This document shows, piece by piece, positions 9,295 through 16,399 of a stretch of DNA of 34,987 nucleotides; the stretch's first letter is position 1, and each line of letters starts with the position of its first letter. Source of the stretch: Candidatus Kaiserbacteria bacterium. GTDB taxonomy: Bacteria > Patescibacteriota > Minisyncoccia > Phycocordibacterales > Phycocordibacteraceae. Below the pieces are notes generated by a model that made no database searches, was not told where the DNA came from, and saw only the letters and a program-made list of their open reading frames with translations. The position numbers and the translations under genes were made by a program. The stretch spans positions 1 to 34,987 of the forward strand of contig JARIGM010000036.1 of assembly GCA_029288865.1 (NCBI GenBank), in the 5' to 3' direction.

Positions 9295-9624
9295 ATGAAA
9301 GCTGAACTCACGAGCCACAATCAATCGCCTCGCAAGGTCCGTCTCGTTACGGAGCTCGTTAAGGGTAAGAAGGTCGCTGATGCGATCGCTGCGCTCTCGT
9401 TCCTTCCGAAGCGTGCTTCTATGCCGATCAAGAAGCTCATCGAGTCTGCAGCTGCAAATGCAAAGAATCTCGGCGAAGATGTCGAAACCCTTCGTGTGCA
9501 GAACATCACCGTAGATAGCGCTGGCATGATCGTACGCATGATGCCTCGTGCTATGGGTCGTGGGGCACCTATCCGTCACCGCAAGAGCCGCATCAAGGTA
9601 CAGCTTTCAGCTGACGCCAAGTAA
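9295..9624 (+). CDS. rplV: 50S ribosomal protein L22
   Basis: SPRKVRLVTELVKGKKVADAIAALSFLPKRASMPIKKLIESAAANA...RMMPRAMGRGAPIRHRKSRIKV. Confidence 0.96.
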   Translation: MKAELTSHNQSPRKVRLVTELVKGKKVADAIAALSFLPKRASMPIKKLIESAAANAKNLGEDVETLRVQNITVDSAGMIVRMMPRAMGRGAPIRHRKSRIKVQLSADAK

Positions 9625-9638
9625 GAAATTTCAATACC

Positions 9639-10394
9639 ATGACACACACCGTACATCCTTACGCACACCGACTTGGCATCATTCGCGACTGGCGCAGTCG
9701 TTGGTTTGCTGGCGACAAGAAGAGCTACCGCGAGAACATCAAGATCGATGAGTCTATTCGTGCGTTCCTCAAGAAGCGCCTCAAGGGCATGCATGTCGCT
9801 GAGATCGAACTCGAGCGCACACAGAGCGAGATTCGCGTACTCGTGCACACTGCACGCCCAGGTTTGGTAATCGGCCGTTCTGGTGAGAATGCAGCGAAGC
9901 TCCGCAAGGAACTTACTGACCTCGTTCGCAAGGCCGCTCCGATGCATGGCCGCGCTGTAAAGCTCGACATCATGGAAATCCGCCAGCCTGAGACTTCAGC
10001 AGCAGTCGTCGCACAGATGGTCGCTGAAGGCCTGGAGAAGCGCATGCCATTCCGCCGCGTCATGAAGTCGACCGTCGAGAAGGTCATGGCAGTTCGTGAT
10101 GTCATCGGTATTCGTATCGTGATGTCTGGTCGCTTGGGTGGCGCAGATATGTCTCGCACCGAGCAGATCAAGAAGGGTCGTATTCCGCTTCAGACCTTCC
10201 GCGCGAACATCGACTACGCGCAGCACGAAGCAAACCTTCCGTACGGCGTTATCGGTATTAAGGTGTGGGTATACCTCGGCGAACAGTTCTCTCAGGAGGC
10301 ACAGCCGAACCAGCAGTCAGCTCCATCAGGTCGTGGACCGTCACGCGATGGTGGTCGCCCTGCGCCACGTCAGTCTAACGGGGGATCCCGCTAA
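9639..10394 (+). CDS. rpsC: 30S ribosomal protein S3
   Basis: HPYAHRLGIIRDWRSRWFA, GLVIGRSGENAAKLRKEL, MPFRRVMKSTVEKVMA, GIKVWVYLGE. Confidence 0.97.
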   Translation: MTHTVHPYAHRLGIIRDWRSRWFAGDKKSYRENIKIDESIRAFLKKRLKGMHVAEIELERTQSEIRVLVHTARPGLVIGRSGENAAKLRKELTDLVRKAAPMHGRAVKLDIMEIRQPETSAAVVAQMVAEGLEKRMPFRRVMKSTVEKVMAVRDVIGIRIVMSGRLGGADMSRTEQIKKGRIPLQTFRANIDYAQHEANLPYGVIGIKVWVYLGEQFSQEAQPNQQSAPSGRGPSRDGGRPAPRQSNGGSR

Positions 10395-10405
10395 TATATT
10401 TCTGT

Positions 10406-10825
10406 ATGTTGTTTCCTAAGAAAGTAAAACACCGCAAGTGGCAGACTGGACGCAAGAGTCCTGAGAAGCTCGCACGTCCTGAGACTCGTGGCACGACTGT
10501 TGCGTTTGGCTCATTCGGCCTTAAGGCAACGACCGCTTCACGCATCACTTCGAACCAGATCGAAGCAGCTCGTAAGGTGCTCACCCGCGTAACCGGTAAG
10601 GGAGGCAAGATGTGGATCCGCATCTTCCCAGACCGTCCGATCACTGAGAAGGCAGCTGGTCTGAAGATGGGTAAGGGTAAGGGTGATCCGAAGCACTTCG
10701 TATTCGAAGCGCGTCCGGGTCGCGTGCTCTTCGAGCTCGATGGTGTCGCAGAGCCGATCGCTCGTGATGCGCTCCGCCGTGCTGGTTCTAAATTGCCAGT
10801 TAAGGTTTCAATCGTAACCCGATAA
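10406..10825 (+). CDS. rplP: 50S ribosomal protein L16
   Basis: FPKKVKHRKWQTGR...VAFGSFGLKAT...KMWIRIFPDRPITEKAAGLKMGKGKGDPKHFV. Confidence 0.97.
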   Translation: MLFPKKVKHRKWQTGRKSPEKLARPETRGTTVAFGSFGLKATTASRITSNQIEAARKVLTRVTGKGGKMWIRIFPDRPITEKAAGLKMGKGKGDPKHFVFEARPGRVLFELDGVAEPIARDALRRAGSKLPVKVSIVTR

Positions 10826-10828
10826 TAT

Positions 10829-11029
10829 ATGGCAAAGAAAACCACACTCACCGACAAGAACGAGGCACAGCTCCAGGAGCACCTCATGAAGCAACGCGAA
10901 GAGCTTCGTACGCTCCGTTTCATCGCAGCTGGTGGCCGTCCGAAGGACGCTGCTGCTCCGAAGAAGGCTCGTAAGGAGATCGCACGCGCACTTACTCAGT
11001 TGAACGCGCTTGCACGTGGAGACGCATAA
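10829..11029 (+). CDS. rpmC: 50S ribosomal protein L29
   Basis: Position between L16 and S17; LQEHLMKQREELRTLRF...ARKEIARALTQLN. Confidence 0.9.
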   Translation: MAKKTTLTDKNEAQLQEHLMKQREELRTLRFIAAGGRPKDAAAPKKARKEIARALTQLNALARGDA

Positions 11030-11039
11030 CAAATTATTT

Positions 11040-11306
11040 ATGGAACCTAAAGTAACAAAACCACAGACATTCCAGGGCGTCGTCGTAAAGACGGCGATGA
11101 AGGATACTGCGACGGTTGCCGTCTCTCGCTACGTGAAGCACCCGAAGTACAAGAAGTACCAGGTCCGCACGAAGAAGTACCTCGTGCACGATGAGGGAAA
11201 TACCGCACAGGTAGGAGACAAGGTAACGATCGTGGCTTCACGCCCTATCTCGAAGCTCAAGCGCTTCTCGCTGCTTAAATCATCCGCTGAAGCGGTTGCA
11301 AAATAA
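11040..11306 (+). CDS. rpsQ: 30S ribosomal protein S17
   Basis: GVVVKTAMKDTATVAVSRYVKHPKYKKYQVRTKKYLVHDEGNTAQVGDKVTIVASRPISKLKRFSL; ATG at 11040. Confidence 0.96.
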   Translation: MEPKVTKPQTFQGVVVKTAMKDTATVAVSRYVKHPKYKKYQVRTKKYLVHDEGNTAQVGDKVTIVASRPISKLKRFSLLKSSAEAVAK

Positions 11307-11317
11307 CCTATTAATAT

Positions 11318-11695
11318 ATGATCCAAGACCGCACAATCGTTAAAGTTGCAGACAATACCGGCGCCACGGTTGCGCGCGTCTTCAAAGTGCTCGGCGGTTC
11401 AAAGCGCCGCTACGCTGAGATCGGCGACGTAGTCGTCGTCTCAATCCAGACTGCGCAGCCTCGCAAGGCAGCTAAGAAGAAGGAAGTATATAAGGCTGTC
11501 GTGGTTCGCCAGAACAAGGCCTTCCGCCGCGCGAACGGTTCATACATCCGCTTCGATGATAACGCTGTCGTGATCATCGAGAAGCAGGGTAAGGAAATGG
11601 GACCAAAGGGCAACCGCGTATTCGGTCCGGTACCACGCGACCTCGTCGAGCGCGGATGGCAGAACATCGCTTCACTCGCGCCTGAAGTCGTATAA
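11318..11695 (+). CDS. rplN: 50S ribosomal protein L14
   Basis: MIQDRTIVKVADNTGATVARVFKVLGGSKRRYAEIGDVVVV...GPVPRDL. Confidence 0.97.
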   Translation: MIQDRTIVKVADNTGATVARVFKVLGGSKRRYAEIGDVVVVSIQTAQPRKAAKKKEVYKAVVVRQNKAFRRANGSYIRFDDNAVVIIEKQGKEMGPKGNRVFGPVPRDLVERGWQNIASLAPEVV

Positions 11696-11706
11696 TCCAT
11701 TTGCAT

Positions 11707-12018
11707 ATGAAAATGAAACTCAAGAAAGGCGATCACGTAGTAGTGGTATCCGGCAAGGATAAGGGGAAGACTGGCACCATCCATCAGGTTATTCCTGCTG
11801 AGAACATGGTGGTAGTCGAAGGTGTTGCGCTCAAGAAGCGCCATATGCGCGGTACGCAGGGAAATATCGGCCAGATCGTCGAATCTCCTCGCGCAATCAA
11901 CGCTTCGAATGTCATGCTTCTCGATCCTGAGAGCAAGAAGGGTACTCGTGTCGGACGTAAGATGGAAGACGGCAAGACTGTCCGCATCGCTAAGAAAAGC
12001 GGCAAGACGCTCGCATAA
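11707..12018 (+). CDS. rplX: 50S ribosomal protein L24
   Basis: MKLKKGDHVVVVSGKDKGKTGTIHQVIPAENMVVVEGVALKKRHMR; ATG at 11707. Confidence 0.95.
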   Translation: MKMKLKKGDHVVVVSGKDKGKTGTIHQVIPAENMVVVEGVALKKRHMRGTQGNIGQIVESPRAINASNVMLLDPESKKGTRVGRKMEDGKTVRIAKKSGKTLA

Positions 12019-12028
12019 CTAGACTTTT

Positions 12029-12559
12029 ATGATTACTAAAGAAAAACAGCAAAGCGCATTCGATACCCTGAAGGAAAAGTTCGGGTACACCAATCACATG
12101 GCTTCTCCGAAGCTCGTGAAGATCATCGTCTCGACTGGCGTCGGTAAGGCAGACAAGAACCGCAAGGCGCTCGTCCAGGATCGTCTCGGCCGCATCACTG
12201 GCCAGAAGCCTGCTGCTCGCGCTGCGAAGCAGTCGATCGCACAGTTCAAGATGCGCCAAGGCGATATCGTCGGATATCAGGTAACGCTCCGCGGCACACG
12301 CATGTACGAGTTCCTCGACAAGCTCGTGCACATCGCGCTTCCTCGTACGCGTGACTTCCGCGGCCTTAACGCTACCGCTATCGACAAGATGGGAAACATC
12401 ACCCTCGGCCTCCGCGAGCACACCATCTTCCCTGAAACGGCTGATGAGGACCTCAAGGACGTCTTCGGCATTGCTATCACGCTCGTTAGCACAGCAAAGG
12501 GCAAGGAGCAGGCAGAAGCCTTCTACCGCCACCTCGGCCTTCCTCTCAAAACCGCCTAA
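12029..12559 (+). CDS. rplE: 50S ribosomal protein L5
   Basis: LVKIIVSTGVGKADKNRKALVQDRLGRITGQKPAARAAKQSIAQFKMRQGDIVGYQVTLRGTRMYEFLDKLVHIALPRTRDFRG. Confidence 0.97.
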   Translation: MITKEKQQSAFDTLKEKFGYTNHMASPKLVKIIVSTGVGKADKNRKALVQDRLGRITGQKPAARAAKQSIAQFKMRQGDIVGYQVTLRGTRMYEFLDKLVHIALPRTRDFRGLNATAIDKMGNITLGLREHTIFPETADEDLKDVFGIAITLVSTAKGKEQAEAFYRHLGLPLKTA

Positions 12560-12567
12560 ATAAATAA

Positions 12568-12716
12568 CAAAACACTATGTGCTGTTTGAAGGTACGCTGT
12601 CTCTTTCTGCTGAAAGAGCAGCTCACTCTCGCTTGATGAATGTGCTCGCAGCCGCCTTACGGCTCGCACATGTCATCTTCGCTCCGAGAGCCCTCCAAAC
12701 AGCACATAGTGTTTTG
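12568..12716. repeat. 149-bp inverted-repeat element with nested hairpins; terminator-like outer stem downstream of rplE
   Basis: CAAAACACTATGTGCTGTTTG (12568-12588) / CAAACAGCACATAGTGTTTTG (12696-12716), 21-bp perfect arms; inner hairpins CTCTTTC-TGCT-GAAAGAG and CTCTCG..GATGA..TGTGC..AGCCG-loop-CGGCT..GCACA..TCATC..CGAGAG; T-rich 3' flank. Confidence 0.9.
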
Positions 12717-12772
12717 CTTTAGTTTTAGGTTCTTCCTGATAGCAGTTCCACAAAGACTGGTATAATTCGGAT

Positions 12773-13250
12773 ATGGAAAAACCGCCATCGCAACCTCAAA
12801 AATCAACATACGAAAATCCTGTAGTGGGTAAATTTGAAGTTATCGAACTCAAAAGTCTTACCATCTCAGATAGCGCCCGACGACCGGGCTTTTATTCATA
12901 CGGAGAGTGGTAATCGATACATGATCCGTCATTCTAAGAGTCAGGGCGTACCACTTATTTATAACGAACGAGAGGGTAGTTTTAAGGGTGGTACGGGGCA
13001 TCCCTTTGGTATTCGCACGGGCAAGGTAGAAATTGCTCAGGTGGGAGAACCTCTTGAATATATGGAAATGTCTGAGAAAGAGGCAGGAAAAGGTGTACTC
13101 TCAACTTCAACTAAAGTTACTCGTATAGAAGTAAGAAAAGGTCTCGAGGCGGCCGTCGCCAAACTCCATGCTGAAACTCCTAAATTTATAAACCCTGCCG
13201 AAGAAATGAGAAAAGCAGTTGAAGGTAGAGGTAAAAAAGACGACGAATGA
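12773..13250 (+). pseudogene. Hypothetical protein gene with apparent frameshift (ATG frame 12773-12913; downstream frame open to 13250)
   Basis: TATAAT 6 nt before ATG at 12773; that frame stops at 12911-12913, while the +1-shifted frame is open from 12825 to 13250 and starts only with a TTG in the track. Confidence 0.55.
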
Positions 13251-13268
13251 TATCAATTAGAGTTGATG

Positions 13269-13502
13269 TTAAACACGAGCTATACCCCAAGCCTCATCGT
13301 GAGATAAGTACTTTATTCCCTGAATATCTCGAGAATTAGCAATTTTACTGAGGATTCGATCTTCGTCATCTTGCAGAGCCAGTTCGATAAGCTCAGTAGT
13401 TTTTCGGGAGAGGGAAACGTGGTCTCGTTTAGCAAGTTCCTCCAGAATAGAGGCAGTTTCTTCAGAAACTGCTATTTCTATGGTTTTCTGAGCCCTTTTC
13501 AT
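13269..13502 (-). CDS. Putative ribbon-helix-helix antitoxin-like protein (orphan)
   Basis: MKRAQKTIEIAVSEETASILEELAKRDHVSLSRKTTELIELALQ, RHH/antitoxin-like; TAGAAT 6 nt before ATG at 13502. Confidence 0.6.
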   Translation of the reverse strand: MKRAQKTIEIAVSEETASILEELAKRDHVSLSRKTTELIELALQDDEDRILSKIANSRDIQGIKYLSHDEAWGIARV

Positions 13503-13535
13503 ACTCAAATTCTACCACTACGCCCCCGATATCGT

Positions 13536-13610
13536 AGAACCAGCCCCTCTGCTCCCGGATCCCGTTACCTGGGGTGCATTTAGGGATCCAGGAGCAGAGG
13601 GGCTGGTTCT
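13536..13610. repeat. 75-bp imperfect palindrome between divergent promoters
   Basis: AGAACCAGCCCCTCTGCTCC (13536-13555) / GGAGCAGAGGGGCTGGTTCT (13591-13610) plus inner GGATCCC/GGGATCC. Confidence 0.9.
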
Positions 13611-13618
13611 TCATATAT

Positions 13619-13677
13619 TTGACAGCCTATTTCCAACCTGATACATTACTAGCACGCTCCTCGGAGCTCTTTTTCGT
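13619..13677 (+). promoter_or_regulatory. rpsN operon promoter and 5' hairpin leader
   Basis: TTGACA (13619-13624), 17 nt, TACATT (13642-13647); GCTCC-TC-GGAGC (13656-13667) followed by TCTTTTT; ATG at 13678. Confidence 0.7.
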
Positions 13678-13947
13678 ATGGCTAAAACATCACAACTCGC
13701 ACGCAATGAAAAACGAATAAAACTCGTTGCCAAGTACGCTGCAAAGCGCGCGGCTCTTAAGGCTGCTGGTGATGTTGAGGGCCTACAGAAGCTCCCTCGT
13801 AACTCCTCTCCGTCTCGCGTAAAGAACCGCTGCGCTATCTCTGGTCGAAGCCGCGCGTACATGCGTCCATTCGGCCTTTCTCGCATCACGTTCCGTGAGC
13901 TCGCACGCGAAGGCAAGGTACCAGGCGTTAAGAAAGCATCTTGGTAG
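13678..13947 (+). CDS. rpsN: 30S ribosomal protein S14 (long, non-zinc form)
   Basis: [50 protein letters not shown]. Confidence 0.97.
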   Translation: MAKTSQLARNEKRIKLVAKYAAKRAALKAAGDVEGLQKLPRNSSPSRVKNRCAISGRSRAYMRPFGLSRITFRELAREGKVPGVKKASW

Positions 13948-13960
13948 TCTTTAAATATTT

Positions 13961-14353
13961 ATGATCACAGACCGCATCGGAGATTTCATCATTCGCCTCA
14001 AGAACGCAGGTGCCATCGGCAACCAGGTTGTTTCCGTACCTCATTCGAAGCATCTTCAGGAGATCGCGAACAAGCTCAAGGAGCTCGGCTATGTCCAGGG
14101 CGTTGAGATTTCAAAGAAGGATCCTCGCATTCTCGAAGTTACGCTCGCATATGACACGAAGGGCAACCACAAGATCCATGATGTAAAGCGCGTCTCGAAG
14201 CCGGGCCGCCGCCTCTACACTCCAGCTCGCGACGCACACGGCGTTAAGAACGGCATGGGTGCACGTATCCTCTCGACTCCGAAGGGAATCCTCTCAGACA
14301 AGGAAGCTCGCAAAGTACGCGTTGGAGGCGAAGACCTCTTCGAGATCTGGTAA
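13961..14353 (+). CDS. rpsH: 30S ribosomal protein S8
   Basis: MITDRIGDFIIRLKNAGAIG...GRRLYTPARDAHGVKNGMGARILSTPKGILSDKEARKVRVGGEDLFEIW. Confidence 0.96.
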   Translation: MITDRIGDFIIRLKNAGAIGNQVVSVPHSKHLQEIANKLKELGYVQGVEISKKDPRILEVTLAYDTKGNHKIHDVKRVSKPGRRLYTPARDAHGVKNGMGARILSTPKGILSDKEARKVRVGGEDLFEIW

Positions 14354-14364
14354 TCAATACTGTT

Positions 14365-14904
14365 ATGCCTCTATCACGCCTCGCAAAGAAACCAATACCA
14401 GTCCCAGCAAAGGTTCAAGTAACCACGGACAACGGCATCCTTACTGTTAAGGGTCCGAAGGAAACTCTCACGAAGGAGTATCACTCTTCGATCGCTATCG
14501 AAGTGACTCCCGAGGGAATCGTCATCACGCCGAAGAATACGAGCCGTCTTTCTCATGCGCTCACTGGTACGTTCGCTGCTCTCTTAAAGGCAATGATGCA
14601 AGGCGTCGAGACTCCGTTCAAGCGAAACCTCATCCTTACTGGTGTCGGCTACCGCGTGGAGCTTAAGGGTAACGATCTCGTGTTCGCAGTCGGTTTCTCA
14701 CACCCAGTAATCATGCCAGTTCCAGAAGGTCTTACTGCAACTGTCGTGAAGAACACCATCACGATCGAAGGCGCAGACAAGCAGCGCGTCGGCCAGTTCG
14801 CAGCGAACATTCGCGCGATCAAGAAGCCGGAGCCATACCTCGGAAAGGGTATCGCATACGAAGGCGAAGTTATCCGCCGCAAGCAGGGTAAGAAGGCTGC
14901 ATAG
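14365..14904 (+). CDS. rplF: 50S ribosomal protein L6
   Basis: MPLSRLAKKPIPVPAKVQVTTDNGILTVKGPKETL...GVGYRVELKGNDLVFAVGFSHPV...IRAIKKPEPYLGKGIAYEGEVIRRKQGKKA. Confidence 0.97.
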   Translation: MPLSRLAKKPIPVPAKVQVTTDNGILTVKGPKETLTKEYHSSIAIEVTPEGIVITPKNTSRLSHALTGTFAALLKAMMQGVETPFKRNLILTGVGYRVELKGNDLVFAVGFSHPVIMPVPEGLTATVVKNTITIEGADKQRVGQFAANIRAIKKPEPYLGKGIAYEGEVIRRKQGKKAA

Positions 14905-14916
14905 TCCATCATATTT

Positions 14917-15279
14917 ATGTCTCAACTTCCAACAACAAAACTCAGCACCAAGAAAGAACTTCGCGATCGTCGTCACGCTCGAGTCCGTTCGAAGATCTCT
15001 GGCACTCCAGAGCGTCCTCGCCTTGCTATCTTCCGTTCGAACAAGTTCGTTTCTGCACAGGTTATCGATGATGTCGCAGGACGCACGCTCGTCGCTGCTC
15101 ATGGTCGCGAGACTAAGGGTCCTCTTTCTGCTCAGGCTAAGGCTGTCGGCGCAGAGATCGCGAAGAAGGCTAAGGCTGCAGGCATCACGACGGTCGTATT
15201 CGATCGCGCAGGATACATGTACGCTGGGCAGGTAAAGACGCTTGCAGATGCGGCACGCGAAGGCGGACTCGCTTTTTAA
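14917..15279 (+). CDS. rplR: 50S ribosomal protein L18
   Basis: [44 protein letters not shown]...[26 protein letters not shown]. Confidence 0.96.
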   Translation: MSQLPTTKLSTKKELRDRRHARVRSKISGTPERPRLAIFRSNKFVSAQVIDDVAGRTLVAAHGRETKGPLSAQAKAVGAEIAKKAKAAGITTVVFDRAGYMYAGQVKTLADAAREGGLAF

Positions 15280-15286
15280 TACGATT

Positions 15287-15904
15287 ATGACTGACACTAT
15301 GACCACCGACACAGACATTATGCCAGTCGCTCAGGAAGCGGTTGTTGAGACTGCTGCGCCAGTCGCTGAGGCTGCTCCAGTAGAAGCTGCACCGAACACC
15401 ATGCGCCAGCGTGGCGGCCGCCCAGGCGGTCGTGGCAACGGACGTCCTCGCGAGCGTGCTCCTCGCGAGCGCAGCGAGTTCGACCAGGTGACCATCGACG
15501 TACGTCGCGTGGCCCGCGTTATGGCCGGCGGACGCCGTTTCTCATTCAGCGTTACCGTTGCTATCGGTGATCGCAAAGGACGCGTCGGCGTTGGCCTCGG
15601 AAAGGGAAGCGACACTGCGCTCGCTATCGACAAGGCAGTCCGTTCTGCAAAGAAGGCGATGATCACGGTCAACCGCACCACTGAAGGATCGATCGCGCAT
15701 GACGTAACTGCAAAGTACGCTTCATCGACTGTCTCGATCATCCCATCTCCCGGTCGCGGTCTCGTTGCGGGTAGCGCGATGCGTACGATCCTCGAGCTTG
15801 CTGGCGTATCGAACGTCGTCACGAAGATTCTCACTCGCACGAAGAACAAGCTCACCATCGCTCGCGCGACTGTCGAAGCGCTTAAGCAGCTTCAAGCTAA
15901 ATAA
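15287..15904 (+). CDS. rpsE: 30S ribosomal protein S5 with extended N-terminus
   Basis: RVARVMAGGRRFSFSVTVAIGDRKGRVGVGLGKGSDTALAIDKAVRSAKKAMI...GRGLVAGSAMRTILELAGVSNVVTKILTRTKNK. Confidence 0.96.
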   Translation: MTDTMTTDTDIMPVAQEAVVETAAPVAEAAPVEAAPNTMRQRGGRPGGRGNGRPRERAPRERSEFDQVTIDVRRVARVMAGGRRFSFSVTVAIGDRKGRVGVGLGKGSDTALAIDKAVRSAKKAMITVNRTTEGSIAHDVTAKYASSTVSIIPSPGRGLVAGSAMRTILELAGVSNVVTKILTRTKNKLTIARATVEALKQLQAK

Positions 15905-15924
15905 GCCTGGTAACCACTACTTTT

Positions 15925-16371
15925 ATGCAATCAAACACACTAAAACCAGCACACGCTCGCATGACGAGCCCTCGCGTGGGTCGCGGCGGCAAGCGCGGAA
16001 AGACCTCAGGTCGCGGTACCAAGGGTCAGTCAGCACGCTCAGGACGCAAGATGCGCCCAGAGATGCGTGACATCATCAAGAAGATTCCAAAGCTCCGCGG
16101 TCACGGAAAGAACCGTTCTCGCACCGTTCGTCCGGCTATCAGCTACGTTCCGGTTAACCTCGCTGCGCTCGAATTCGCATTTGATGCAGGCGCAACCGTT
16201 ACCTTGCTCGAACTTCACCGCAAGGGACTCGTTCGCTCACGCGGCGGATACATCCAGCCGGTCAAGATCCTCGGCACTGGTACCCTTACTAAGAAGCTCA
16301 ATGTCTCCGGAGTTACCTTCTCCGAGGCTGCAAAGACAGCAATCGAGGCTGCAGGCGGTTCAGTTGCGTAA
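15925..16371 (+). CDS. rplO: 50S ribosomal protein L15
   Basis: RVGRGGKRGKTSGRGTKGQSARSGRKMRPEM...FSEAAKTAIEAAGGSVA. Confidence 0.95.
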   Translation: MQSNTLKPAHARMTSPRVGRGGKRGKTSGRGTKGQSARSGRKMRPEMRDIIKKIPKLRGHGKNRSRTVRPAISYVPVNLAALEFAFDAGATVTLLELHRKGLVRSRGGYIQPVKILGTGTLTKKLNVSGVTFSEAAKTAIEAAGGSVA

Positions 16372-16399
16372 ATACACCTAAGGGCGCATAGTAAAGCTC

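Noticed and set aside
5383-15858. Numerous antisense and out-of-frame ORFs inside ribosomal-protein genes (e.g. 9725-10171 -, 14698-15318 -, 15331-15858 -)
   Set aside because: Low-complexity Arg/Ser/Leu translations of complementary strands of conserved genes; no promoter or start context.
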